This document shows, in pieces, positions 1 through 11,478 of a DNA stretch of 19,709 nucleotides. The stretch is from Pseudomonadota bacterium (GTDB lineage Bacteria > Myxococcota_A > Polyangia > GCA-2747355): NCBI GenBank assembly GCA_016702545.1, contig JADJDT010000050.1, positions 1 through 19,709 of the forward strand, in the 5' to 3' direction. The number at the start of each line of letters is the position of its first letter. The stretch's first letter is position 1. The position numbers and the translations under genes were made by a program. Below the pieces are notes generated by a model that worked only from the letters and a program-made list of their open reading frames with translations, searched no databases and was not told the DNA's origin.

Positions 1-73
1 CGCCGGGTGACAGGCGCCCTTCGGACCATCGCCGCAGGAGATGGTGCTGCCGTTCGGGGGCGCGGGGCGCGCC

Positions 74-2116
<2,043 letters not shown>

Positions 2117-2177
2117 AGCCGTGCATCACGCGCGAAGGGGCGACGAGCGCCCGCCCCAAGGACCGTGCCGGGCCCGA

Positions 2178-2206
2178 TTGCCAAGCCGTGACGGTACTAA
2201 TAGCAT
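2178..2206 (+). promoter_or_regulatory. sigma70-like promoter of the Ser/Thr kinase gene
   Basis: TTGCCA (2178-2183), a 17-bp spacer and TAGCAT (2201-2206) resemble -35 and -10 boxes. The -10 box lies 27 bp before the GTG start at 2234, and AAGG at 2222-2225 is an 8-bp-spaced Shine-Dalgarno. The site sits in the short divergent gap between the ABC-F and kinase genes. Assigned by consensus matching only. Confidence 0.5.
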
Positions 2207-2233
2207 GAGCCGCTTGCTGGCAAGGTCGATCGC

Positions 2234-4126
<1,893 letters not shown>

Positions 4127-4241
4127 GGGCCTCGCGCGCTGGCGCCTCCCCCCAGGCGAGCCTGGCGCTCGTGCGGGTTTCGCCGCCCGGAGAGCGCTCT
4201 GAACCCGAACGCCCCCCGCGTTGGAAAGTGAGAGCCTCCGC

Positions 4242-4961
4242 GTGCGCACCCCGCTCTACCTGCTTCCCGTCGCGCTGATCGGGTGGCTGACCGCGGCCGT
4301 CCCGGGCGGGGCCCGCGCCGCAGGAGCCGCACCGTCCGCGAGCCCCGTCCCGGCGGCCACCACCACCCGCGCGCGCGCTACCGCCACTCCAACGCCCCCC
4401 GCGGCTCACGACCCCGACCCGGCCGCCGCCGCCGACCTGGACTTCGATCTGCTCGGGGCCAGCTCGGCGACCGTGCCACCCGCCGCCCTCGAGGTCGGTG
4501 CGGTGACCCGCTCGGCGCAGCGCCGCCGCACCCTGCTCAAGTGGCACCAGGGGCTCGGCCTGGGCATGCTCGCGGCGATGGCGGTCACCGCGGTGCTCGG
4601 CCAACTCAACTACCGCGATCTCTACGGCGGGGGTCGCCGCTCGGGGAGCTACCTCTGGCCACATCGGGCTGGCGTCGGGCTGACCACGCTGGCCTTCGCC
4701 GGCGCCGGCACGCTGGCGCTGCTCGCACCCCAGCCCTACGAGAAGGCGCACACCCGGCTCGACAGCGCGCTGGTTCACAAGATCAGCGCCGCCGCGGCCA
4801 CCGCAGGGATGCTCGCACAACTCGTCCTGGGCTTCGTCACCGCCCGGCAGGCCGACGCCGGCAACGACCAGCAGCTCAAGACCCGGGCGCAACTGCACCA
4901 GGCGCTCGGCTATGCGACGCTGGGCTTCGTGGGGATCGCGGCCGCGGCCTACGTGTTCTGA
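4242..4961 (+). CDS. four-helix membrane protein resembling cytochrome b561 domains
   Basis: Putative haem-b integral membrane protein of 239 aa, proposed to move electrons between quinone and the periplasm. An N-terminal signal peptide (1-27, ending GGARA) is followed by an Ala/Pro/Thr-rich spacer to about 65 and four hydrophobic helices (about 102-121, 142-163, 179-200, 218-238). A histidine stands at the start of each helix: WHQG (H102), PHRAG (H141), VHKIS (H179) and LHQAL (H219). This is the layout expected for two bis-histidine haem sites in b561-like proteins. The downstream YceI gene supports this, since YceI is paired with the b561 homologue YceJ in E. coli. The GTG at 4242 is preferred because it puts the signal peptide at the N-terminus; a TTG at 4221 would add seven residues. 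Haem binding is inferred, not certain; a non-haem 4-TM protein is possible. Confidence 0.7.
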   Translation: MRTPLYLLPVALIGWLTAAVPGGARAAGAAPSASPVPAATTTRARATATPTPPAAHDPDPAAAADLDFDLLGASSATVPPAALEVGAVTRSAQRRRTLLKWHQGLGLGMLAAMAVTAVLGQLNYRDLYGGGRRSGSYLWPHRAGVGLTTLAFAGAGTLALLAPQPYEKAHTRLDSALVHKISAAAATAGMLAQLVLGFVTARQADAGNDQQLKTRAQLHQALGYATLGFVGIAAAAYVF

Positions 4962-5022
4962 CGCGCTCCGATCGCGCACGATGGCCACGCTGCGCTGCGG
5001 CGGCGCAGGAGAGAGAGTGATC

Positions 5023-5637
5023 ATGAGCCCCAGCACCGTGCTGCTGCTAGCATTGTGTTGCGCGGCCCCTCGTTGGGCCAGCGCCGCCAGCCCCCAGACC
5101 AGCCCCCAGACCAGCCCCCAGGCCGGCCCCCAAGCTGGCCCCCAAACCTGGCGCGTGAGCGCGGGCGAGGTCTCGTACCGGCTCGAGCACAAGTTCCACC
5201 TCGTCGAGGGCCGGAGTCGTAGCGTCGAGGGCCTGCTGTTGATCGACGACGCGGGGGCCAAGGTGATGGTGCGCCTCCCGGTCAAGAGCTTCGACAGCGG
5301 CAACGCCAACCGCGATGCTCACATGCTCGAGGTCGTCGAGGGTGCGCGCTATCCCTTCGTCGTGCTCAAGGCCCTCGTGCCCGCCCCCGCGCTCCACCTC
5401 AAGGACGCGCCCGGGGCCAAGCTCGCGCTCACCGCCGAGCTCGACTTCCATGGCGTCAAGGCCCGACGCACGATCACCGTCGCGGTGACCCGCCGCAGCC
5501 CGCGGCAGATGACCGTCACCTTCGCCTTCCCCGTCAGCCTCGAGGCCCACCGCGTCGAGCGGCCGAGCCTGCTTTTCATCAAGGTCAAGGACGCGATCCA
5601 GCTCAGCGGCACGCTGCGACTGGAGGCCAAGCCATGA
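5023..5637 (+). CDS. secreted YceI family protein
   Basis: Periplasmic YceI family protein (204 aa). The family has a lipocalin-like beta-barrel that binds polyisoprenoid lipids or quinone-like molecules. A signal peptide (1-21, ending WASA) is followed by a short Ser/Pro/Gln repeat (SPQT, about 23-42). The YceI fold then runs from TWRVSAGEVSYRLEHKFHLV onward, with the typical SGNANRDAHM (92-101) and FHGVKARRTI (142-151) segments, to the C-terminus. The ATG at 5023 has AGGAGAGAG 7-15 bp upstream, so a longer upstream reading is not used. The stop overlaps the next ATG (ATGA), indicating translational coupling with the cytochrome c gene. Length is normal for the family. Bound ligand is unknown. 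Confidence 0.9.
   Translation: MSPSTVLLLALCCAAPRWASAASPQTSPQTSPQAGPQAGPQTWRVSAGEVSYRLEHKFHLVEGRSRSVEGLLLIDDAGAKVMVRLPVKSFDSGNANRDAHMLEVVEGARYPFVVLKALVPAPALHLKDAPGAKLALTAELDFHGVKARRTITVAVTRRSPRQMTVTFAFPVSLEAHRVERPSLLFIKVKDAIQLSGTLRLEAKP
5089..5148 (+). repeat. five 12-bp tandem repeats in the yceI-like gene
   Basis: Five in-frame 12-bp units starting at 5089, 5101, 5113, 5125 and 5137. The first two are identical (AGCCCCCAGACC) and the later ones diverge. They encode SPQT, SPQT, SPQA, GPQA and GPQT between the signal peptide and the YceI domain, so a change in copy number would alter only a linker. Confidence 0.9.
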
Positions 5638-6005
5638 GCCCCTCAGCCGCCGCGCGCTTGCTCCTGACGTTGCTGCTCGGCGCGGCCACGGGCTGCGGCT
5701 TCGCGCGCGACGACCTCACAGCGGTGCCCGACAACCCGACCTTCGCCACGGACGTCAAAGCCATCTTCGACGATCACTGCAATCTCTGTCACGGCGCGCG
5801 ACCGAACCGCGGCGCGCCGTCCTGGTTCCGGCTCGACGTCTATGGCGATAGCGCCGATCGCGGCGGGGCGCGCGGCCTCGCCCGTCAGGCGCTCAACGTG
5901 ATCAAGGGCGGCGAGATGCCCCCTGCCGCGGCCTGGGGCGATGGCGTGGGGCCCAACGCGACCCGCACGCTCGAACGCTGGATCGAGCAGGGAACCCCGC
6001 CCTGA
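5634..6005 (+). CDS. small secreted mono-haem cytochrome c-like protein
   Basis: Protein of 123 aa with a hydrophobic N-terminus (1-20) followed by Cys21, so it is either a lipoprotein or cleaved near there; the lipobox (ATGC) is weak. A single c-type haem motif CNLCH (49-53) is preceded by FATDVKAIFDDH, and GGEMPP (92-97) offers Met95 as the distal axial ligand. The KAIFxxHCxxCH start and the short GEMPP loop resemble the single-domain cytochromes found in metal- and cell-surface-associated c-type proteins. It would carry electrons in the periplasm. Its ATG overlaps the YceI stop by 4 bp, making it the last gene of the b561-YceI-cytochrome c module; a direct partnership is inferred from that order. 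Confidence 0.85.
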   Translation: MSPSAAARLLLTLLLGAATGCGFARDDLTAVPDNPTFATDVKAIFDDHCNLCHGARPNRGAPSWFRLDVYGDSADRGGARGLARQALNVIKGGEMPPAAAWGDGVGPNATRTLERWIEQGTPP

Positions 6006-6043
6006 GCTGGGCGCCAAGAGCCTGGCGCCGAGAGCCTGGCGGA

Positions 6044-6072
6044 AGGGCGCTGCGCCTACGGGCTAGCGCCCT
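6044..6072. terminator. possible bidirectional terminator hairpin
   Basis: AGGGCGCT (6044-6051) and AGCGCCCT (6065-6072) form an 8-bp stem with a 13-base loop, between convergent genes and overlapping the stop codon of the minus-strand one. No U-tract follows, so intrinsic termination is uncertain. Confidence 0.35.
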
Positions 6073-7115
6073 AGCGCTTGGTGCAGCTTGTCGGCGAGCT
6101 GCGGCGCGACCTTGAAGCAGAGCTTGTTGGCCGCGCTCTGCAGCGCGTTGTCGCGCTGCGGTCGTCCGGTCTTGAGCCGCTCGGCGAAGGCCGCCATCGT
6201 CCGGCCGCCCTCGAGATCGGTTACGCGCAGGTCGACGTTGACCTGGACCAGGTACGAGCCGTTGACGTAGCCGGCCCAGTGCCAGCTCAGCTCGCCGTGG
6301 ACCATCAGATCGAGGTCGCTCGTCTCCTCGAGCACCTGCACGTCGCGCTGCGCGAGCTGCTCGACCAGACAGGTCTGCAGCCGCGCCGCGTCGCGCCCGG
6401 TCAGCTTCAGCCCGACCTTGAGCTGCGCCCGGCTGCCCGTCAGCTTGGCGACGAGGTCCTCCCAGCCGTGGAGCGGCGGCTTGCCCGCGCCACCAGGGCT
6501 GACGATGCGCAGCTCGGCGTTGAGCCCCTCGCGCCGCTGCAGCAGCTCCATCGCGCGCTTGTAGGCGAAGAAGCGCGCGGTCGGGTTGGGCGCCGCATCG
6601 CCCTCGCGCACCAGCGCCGCGATCTCGACGTCCTTGCGGTCGAGCTCGTCGCGCAAGGTGCGCCCGGCCACCAGGCGGTCGAGCACGGCGAGGCAATGGA
6701 AGCGCTGGGCCCCCCCCTGCCAGACCTCGGCCAGGCGCGTGCCCTTGAGCACATAGTCGGTCGATACGCGCGTCAGCTGCTGCACCGCCAGCGCCTCGAC
6801 CCGGACCTTGCCCTGCGCGTTGACGCGCGAGAAGTGGCTCTCCGTATCATTGGAGAGCTGCTCGACATGCGCGGCGAAGATCTTCGCCAGGGCCGCGCGC
6901 GCATCGTTCTCGCAGGCCATCCGGTCGCCGCCGTGACCGACGCCCGTCAGGTACTGGGCCGCCGGAAAGCGCGCCGCCGTGGCGCCGTCCACCCACTCCG
7001 GCTGTCCCTGCGCACCCGCCGGGCCAACCGGGCCGAAGCCCTGCATCGCCGGAGGGCCACAGCTCGCGAGCAGCAGGGCGCAGGCGAGGCCGCTGCGGAT
7101 GATGCGTTGGCTCAT
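6063..7115 (-). CDS. LPP20-like envelope lipoprotein with extra C-terminal domain
   Basis: Predicted outer-membrane-type lipoprotein of 350 aa, last gene of the lipoprotein operon. The signal peptide ends in lipobox LASC with Cys19. The segment from PEWVDG to about residue 165 has the LPP20-like pattern: a W near the start, YLTGVGHGG, then an alpha helix DARAALAKIFAAHVEQL and a later RFHCLAVLDR strand. A helical linker and a second domain (about 215-345) follow. That domain has DLMVHGELSW and a VNVDLRVTDLEGGRTM strand pair reminiscent of the CsgG/LpoB fold (weak inference). The ATG at 7115 is chosen over one seven codons upstream because GGAGG lies 7 bp before it. The LPP20 family is structural and has no defined enzymatic function. 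Confidence 0.78.
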   Translation of the reverse strand: MSQRIIRSGLACALLLASCGPPAMQGFGPVGPAGAQGQPEWVDGATAARFPAAQYLTGVGHGGDRMACENDARAALAKIFAAHVEQLSNDTESHFSRVNAQGKVRVEALAVQQLTRVSTDYVLKGTRLAEVWQGGAQRFHCLAVLDRLVAGRTLRDELDRKDVEIAALVREGDAAPNPTARFFAYKRAMELLQRREGLNAELRIVSPGGAGKPPLHGWEDLVAKLTGSRAQLKVGLKLTGRDAARLQTCLVEQLAQRDVQVLEETSDLDLMVHGELSWHWAGYVNGSYLVQVNVDLRVTDLEGGRTMAAFAERLKTGRPQRDNALQSAANKLCFKVAPQLADKLHQALGR

Positions 7116-7174
7116 GGAAGGTCCTCCGAATACCACTCACGGTACGAAATGGCGTTCACGCTGACGAATGGCGC

Positions 7175-8644
7175 TCACGGTAAGGAATGGAAGGTCATCA
7201 CGACCCGCTGGCCGCGCGCCACGGTGACCGGCGGCAAGGACACCACCCGGCCATCCGCCAGCTCGACGGTCGGCGTGTAGGGGCCCGGCGCGACCAGCAC
7301 CCGCGCCACGTCGATGCGCGCCGGCAGCGTGGTCCAGCAGCGCTTATCGGCCTCCTCGGTCGCCTGCCCGGCCACGCTGGCGACGGTCTTGGCCAGCCAG
7401 CCCAGCTCCGCGCCGCCGGCCTTCTTGCCCGCCGCGCCCGCCGCCTGCTGCGCCAGCGTCTTGGCAATCGCCCGCACGATCGCCGACCGAAAGATGCGCT
7501 TGAGCTGATCGCGCATCACGCGCGCCGCGATGGCGTTGACCGGATACGCCGGCTGCGAGCGCCCGGCGGCCGCACCGACATGCAGCGTGACGAAGGGCTG
7601 CGCGGGCGGGTGCAGGTAGAGCAAGGGGAAAGCGACCTTGACCACGGTGCCGTCGGGCGGCACGACGATCGTCGTGCGCCGCAACAGCTCGCCGCCCGGC
7701 TCGCCGTCGCAGGCCCACACCGCCGCGCTGCGGAACCAGCAGGTGATGAACAAATCACCCTTACTCGGCCCCTCGCCGTTGAGGTGCACCAGCACCACCT
7801 CGCCGTGATCGGCGAGCAGCGCCCCCGTCTCGCCGCTGGCGCCCGTCTCCTTGCGGTAGCGCGCCAGCTCGTCCGCATCGCCGTCGCGCAGCGCGACGCG
7901 CACGAGATCCTCCCCGACGTAGCTCGGCGCGCTCAAGCCGTAGTGGGCGGCGAAGTCCTCGCGATAGTCGCGCCACGCCTGCTCGTAGGCGATCCGCGCG
8001 TCGTCCTGGCTGCCGCCGATCTCGTAGAGCAACCCTGTCAGCCACTCGGCGAAGGCATCGCGCTGGAAGACGTCCTGCGTACCATACTGGGTGGCGTAGA
8101 ACTGCAGCTTGCTGTTGACCCGCCGCGCCTCGACCAGCGCGCCGTCGAAATCGCGCAGCGCGGCGAAGTTGAGCGCCTTGACCACGCTCAGCAGCACCCG
8201 CTCGTGGTCCTCACCGGCGTAGTCGCGGGCCGCGTCCGAGGTCAGCGCCGCGCCGAGCTCCTTGCGCACCGACTTGGTGAAGAGTTCCTCGGCCCGCCGA
8301 TCGGCCTGTTCGAGCACCTGCGTCGACTCGGCGTAGCGCCGCAGCAGGTGCAGCAGCAGACCCTCGTCCATCCAGTAGGCCACGCGATCCTGGTCGCGAT
8401 AGCGGCCGGTCTGCTTGCCTGCGCGCAGGGCCGCCAGAGCCACGCCGTACTCGCTGACGGCGAGGGCCCCGCGCACCTCGCTGACCGTGCGCGTCATCCC
8501 CGCCTGACCGCAGGCAGCCGCCAGCAAGGCCAGCCCGAGCAGCGGCAGCGCGCGAGCGCGGCCCCACGGCCCGTCAGCCCCGGCCGCCGCGCGCAACGCC
8601 GCGGGGGATGACTGTCCTCTACCGATTGCCCGCTTGGCGGTCAC
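7175..8644 (-). CDS. COG3014-like lipoprotein, partner of LpoB
   Basis: Uncharacterised conserved envelope protein of 489 aa, resembling the COG3014 group that travels with LpoB-like and LPP20 lipoproteins in proteobacteria. A long basic N-region precedes a hydrophobic core and a probable acylated Cys45 (LLAAAC). An alpha-helical, TPR-like half (about 55-270) has repeated helices such as LLLHLLRRYAESTQVLEQAD and FDGALVEARRVNSKL. A beta-rich half follows, with VVLVHLNGEGPSK and, at the end, VVSLPPVTVARGQRVVMTF. The start overlaps the stop of the LpoB-like gene as GTGA (8641-8644); a GTG one codon earlier is also possible. The overlap implies coupled translation. No catalytic motif is visible; a scaffold role in peptidoglycan or envelope assembly is inferred from context only. 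Confidence 0.8.
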   Translation of the reverse strand: MTAKRAIGRGQSSPAALRAAAGADGPWGRARALPLLGLALLAAACGQAGMTRTVSEVRGALAVSEYGVALAALRAGKQTGRYRDQDRVAYWMDEGLLLHLLRRYAESTQVLEQADRRAEELFTKSVRKELGAALTSDAARDYAGEDHERVLLSVVKALNFAALRDFDGALVEARRVNSKLQFYATQYGTQDVFQRDAFAEWLTGLLYEIGGSQDDARIAYEQAWRDYREDFAAHYGLSAPSYVGEDLVRVALRDGDADELARYRKETGASGETGALLADHGEVVLVHLNGEGPSKGDLFITCWFRSAAVWACDGEPGGELLRRTTIVVPPDGTVVKVAFPLLYLHPPAQPFVTLHVGAAAGRSQPAYPVNAIAARVMRDQLKRIFRSAIVRAIAKTLAQQAAGAAGKKAGGAELGWLAKTVASVAGQATEEADKRCWTTLPARIDVARVLVAPGPYTPTVELADGRVVSLPPVTVARGQRVVMTFHSLP

Positions 8645-9267
8645 CACTGGTATTGCGCCTGGTCCACGATCTTCTTGATCTGGTGCAGCTTGAGCCAGAC
8701 CTTCTCCTGCGTCTCGGCGTTGATCAGCTCCATCGTCACGGCATAGGCCCGCACCGACTGACCACCCGCGCGATCGATCTGCGACACCACCCAGCCGTTG
8801 AGCAGGAAGTCGGTCCCGGTCTCCTGCTGCTGCTCCTTCTTCGTCTCATCGGAGGCGTGCTCGGCCTGCTCGGCGCGCTCGTTGCGCGCATCCTGGGTCT
8901 CGTCCGAGGCGGCGACCACCTTGACCACCCCAGAGTTCACCAGCTCTTCCTCGACCTGCTTGGTGAAGAACTTGGTGTCCATGTGCTCGCTCGAGCGATT
9001 GCGAATCGGGTAGAGCTTGACCACCGGCTCGCGACGCTCGCGGGCGGTGAACTGCGCGGCCCAGGGCCGGCTCAGGCAGTCACGCATCATCACCTCGGCG
9101 ATCTGGTTGGCGTCGGAATCGTTCCAATAGCCCGAGAGATCGACCTGGGCCTTGGGATCGATGCGCTGCACGGTGGTGGCGGGGCCCGCGGTGTAACAGC
9201 CGGCCGCGAGCGCGAGCGCCGCGGGAAGCACGAGGCGAAGGCCGAGGGTTGCAGACGACTTGCTCAT
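8641..9267 (-). CDS. LpoB-like penicillin-binding protein activator lipoprotein
   Basis: Lipoprotein of 208 aa in the LpoB family. In enterobacteria LpoB is anchored in the outer membrane and stimulates the bifunctional peptidoglycan synthase PBP1b. The signal peptide ends in lipobox LAAGC (Cys24). Family landmarks are VDLSGYWNDSDANQIAEVMM, DCLSRPW, the IRNRSSEHMDTKFFTKQVEE segment, a Gln/Glu-rich loop (DETKKEQQQETGTDFLLNG) and a C-terminal strand MELINAETQEKVWL. GGAG lies 6 bp before the ATG at 9267; further upstream codons would disrupt the signal peptide. It is the second gene of the operon and its stop overlaps the COG3014-like start. Whether the cognate synthase is PBP1b-like in this organism cannot be told from the window. 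Confidence 0.9.
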   Translation of the reverse strand: MSKSSATLGLRLVLPAALALAAGCYTAGPATTVQRIDPKAQVDLSGYWNDSDANQIAEVMMRDCLSRPWAAQFTARERREPVVKLYPIRNRSSEHMDTKFFTKQVEEELVNSGVVKVVAASDETQDARNERAEQAEHASDETKKEQQQETGTDFLLNGWVVSQIDRAGGQSVRAYAVTMELINAETQEKVWLKLHQIKKIVDQAQYQW

Positions 9268-9311
9268 CGCTAGCTCCAGCCGTTGAGGGTTGGGGTTGTC
9301 GTGCCGCGGCC

Positions 9312-9929
9312 TCACCGGCCGCGCTCGTCACGTTGGCGTAGCGCCGTGTCGAGCTCGTCGATGGCCCGCGCGGCGTTACGCCGCACATGGTCGCGCACCT
9401 GCGCGTCGAGCTGCCGGGCAGCCTCGACCGACTGCTTGATGCCGTCGAGGGGAAGCACGGCCAGCGCGTATTCGGCGCCCGTGACCGGATCGCGCCACCG
9501 ATCGCGAAGCTCCACGCCGCGCAGCGCGGTCTCGGTGAGCGTCTGCTGGACCGCGACGACGTCCTGCTCCTCGGCGCTGGCCTGGCCCTCGCCGGCCATC
9601 GACGAGCGCTGGTAGTCCTTCATCATCGCCGTCACATAGACGTCGAAGAGCTTGGCCACCTCGCCGCGCGCGCGGTTATCGGCCGTCTGCCGCAGCAGCG
9701 CGAGATTGCGGATGCCGGTCACCAGCCCGACCCCGTAGAAGGCCTTGCCGTGGTCGCCCTCGTAGGCACCGCTGCCCTTGCGCACCCACTTCGGCGTGCC
9801 ATCCGGGTTGACGCCCAGCAGCGGGTGCTCCGGGCTGTGCTCACTCGGCCGCATGCAGCCCGCCAGCGCCGCACCGGCGCAGACCACGCAACCCCACCAG
9901 CAGAAGGCTCGAAGCAGACCGCGCGGCAT
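9312..9929 (-). CDS. LPP20-like lipoprotein, first gene of the lipoprotein operon
   Basis: Predicted lipoprotein of 205 aa. The signal peptide ends in lipobox LAGC (Cys25). The mature part begins with PKWVRKGSGAYEGDHGKAFYGVG, the W plus tyrosine-glycine pattern of LPP20-like proteins. A helix with RARGEVAKLFDVYVTAMMKDY follows, then GAEYALAVLPLDG and a charged C-terminal helix. It is a distant paralogue of the operon's last gene, and the two flank the LpoB-like and COG3014-like genes. The ATG at 9929 has a GGGGAGG about 9 bp upstream. The reading frame stays open far upstream, but that extension overlaps the aminotransferase antisense and has no signal peptide. Function is unknown; an envelope structural role is inferred. 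Confidence 0.82.
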   Translation of the reverse strand: MPRGLLRAFCWWGCVVCAGAALAGCMRPSEHSPEHPLLGVNPDGTPKWVRKGSGAYEGDHGKAFYGVGLVTGIRNLALLRQTADNRARGEVAKLFDVYVTAMMKDYQRSSMAGEGQASAEEQDVVAVQQTLTETALRGVELRDRWRDPVTGAEYALAVLPLDGIKQSVEAARQLDAQVRDHVRRNAARAIDELDTALRQRDERGR

Positions 9930-10001
9930 CGCACGCACCTCCCCACGCCTGTGAGCCAGGCGCCGCCGACGCCAACGCACGGCGATCCCATCGGGAGCGT
10001 C

Positions 10002-10031
10002 AGCGTAGAGCCGGGCTCCGCAAGCTGTCAA
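10002..10031 (-). promoter_or_regulatory. sigma70-like promoter of the lipoprotein operon
   Basis: On the minus strand, an exact TTGACA (10031-10026) is followed by an 18-bp spacer and TACGCT (10007-10002). The first gene starts about 70 bp further on, at 9929. Consensus match only. Confidence 0.5.
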
Positions 10032-10107
10032 TTGGCGCCGCTGGCCGCTCGCCGGCTCGCCCTTGGCCCCACCCGCTGGGCCAGCGCGGAGCCGCGTCCG
10101 CCTCGCC

Positions 10108-10135
10108 TGGACCAGCGGGCGAAGTGGTGTAGGAT
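10108..10135 (+). promoter_or_regulatory. candidate promoter of the aminotransferase gene
   Basis: TGGACC (10108-10113), a 16-bp spacer and TAGGAT (10130-10135) would give a roughly 45-base leader before the ATG at 10185. The spacing is slightly short and the -35 box imperfect. It lies back to back with the lipoprotein operon promoter. Confidence 0.4.
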
Positions 10136-10184
10136 GATCGCGTTTGGCTGGGGTGCGTGGCTGGGGTGCGAAGGAGTCTCGGCG

Positions 10185-11423
10185 ATGATCGAAGATCTGA
10201 TTCGGGTGGCGAAGCGTACCGAGCACATTCATTACGCCGTGCGTGACATCATCGTGTTGGCGCGCCAGGCGCAGCAGGCCGGCACCGAGCTGCTCTACCT
10301 CAACATCGGCGACCCGGGTCTCTTCGACTTCCCCACGCCGCCGCACATCATCGAGGCCATCTGTCGGGCGCTGCGCGACAACCTGACCTCGTACGCCGCG
10401 TCCGAGGGCCTGCCGGCGGCGATCGAGGCCATTCGCGAGGACGCCGAGCAGCGCTGCGGCATCCGCGCGATCCAAGACATCTTCGTCGGCAGCGGCTGCA
10501 GCGAGTGCATCGAGGTCGCGTTGGCGGCGCTGGTCGACGAGGGCGACGGGGTGCTGGTGCCCCAGCCGGGCTACCCGCTCTACAGCGCCGTGCTGGCCAA
10601 GCTCGGTGCCCGCGAGCAGCACTACTATCTCGACGAGCAGCGCGCCTGGCAACCCAATGTCGCCGAGCTGGCGCAGGCCATCGACGCGCGCACCCGCGCC
10701 ATCGTGCTGATCAACCCCAACAACCCGACCGGCTCGATCTGCGACCGCGCGACGCTGGAGGGGATTCTCGAGCTCGCGGCAAAGCACAACCTCGTCGTGC
10801 TCGCCGACGAGATCTACGACCGCCTGGTGCTCGACGGCCAGCATATCGCGTTGGGCTCGCTGCGCGACGACGTGCCGGTGGTGACCTTCATGGGCCTCTC
10901 CAAGGTCTACCTCGGCCCGGGGCTGCGGCTCGGCTGGGCCATCGTCAGCGGACCGGCGCGGCCCCTGGCGCCCTACATCGACGCCATGCACAAGTTCCTG
11001 CGGGCACGCCTGTCGGCCAGCCATCCGGTGCAGCACGCCGTGGCGCCCGCGCTGCGCGGCGATCACACGCACCTGAAGCAAGCGTTGACCAAGCTGCGGG
11101 CGCGGCGCGAGCTGACCTTGCAGCTGCTGAACTCGACCCCCGGGATCCACTGCGTGCCGCCCGCGGCGGCGTTCTACGCCTTCCCCCGCCTGCTCGAGGA
11201 GACCGAAGACGCCGGCTGGGTGGCCGATCTGGTGCGCGAGACCGGCGTCGTCGTGGTCCACGGCTCGGGCTTCGGCCAGCGCCCGGGCAGCGCGCACTTC
11301 CGCGTGGTCTACCTGCCCCAGGAACCGACGCTGCGCTCGGCCTTCACGCACATCGCGGAGTTTGCCGCCCGGCGGCGCCAGCGCCGCGCGCTCGCCCACG
11401 GCGAGCGACCCGGCCCGAAATAA
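10185..11423 (+). CDS. AlaA-like PLP-dependent aminotransferase (class I/II)
   Basis: Cytosolic PLP enzyme of 412 aa, closest in motif layout to the AlaA-type glutamate-pyruvate aminotransferases, which make alanine from pyruvate and glutamate. It has LNIGDPGLFDFPTP at the N-terminus, SYAASEGLPAAIEAI, and NPNNPTG (178-184). ADEIYD supplies Asp208 and Tyr211 to the cofactor, FMGLSKVY contains the Schiff-base Lys240, and HFRVVYLP (Arg373) binds the substrate carboxylate. No key residue is missing. AAGGAG at 10171-10176, 8 bp before the ATG, fixes the start; upstream in-frame sequence has no coding character. The ECF sigma gene follows after 55 bp, so co-transcription is possible. Substrate choice (alanine, aspartate or another amino acid) cannot be settled from sequence alone. 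Confidence 0.93.
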   Translation: MIEDLIRVAKRTEHIHYAVRDIIVLARQAQQAGTELLYLNIGDPGLFDFPTPPHIIEAICRALRDNLTSYAASEGLPAAIEAIREDAEQRCGIRAIQDIFVGSGCSECIEVALAALVDEGDGVLVPQPGYPLYSAVLAKLGAREQHYYLDEQRAWQPNVAELAQAIDARTRAIVLINPNNPTGSICDRATLEGILELAAKHNLVVLADEIYDRLVLDGQHIALGSLRDDVPVVTFMGLSKVYLGPGLRLGWAIVSGPARPLAPYIDAMHKFLRARLSASHPVQHAVAPALRGDHTHLKQALTKLRARRELTLQLLNSTPGIHCVPPAAAFYAFPRLLEETEDAGWVADLVRETGVVVVHGSGFGQRPGSAHFRVVYLPQEPTLRSAFTHIAEFAARRRQRRALAHGERPGPK

Positions 11424-11478
11424 GGCGCCTGCCGCCCGGGTTGATCGGGACATATCGACCCCGGACGGACCACCGCTG

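Noticed and set aside
4127..4200. Terminator after the kinase gene
   Set aside because: CGCCT and AGGCG can pair around a C6 loop, but the stem is only 5 bp, the flanking pairing is imperfect and there is no U-tract.
6078..8611. Two long plus-strand frames across the lipoprotein operon
   Set aside because: Antisense to recognised lipoproteins with lipoboxes; composition is that of shadow frames.
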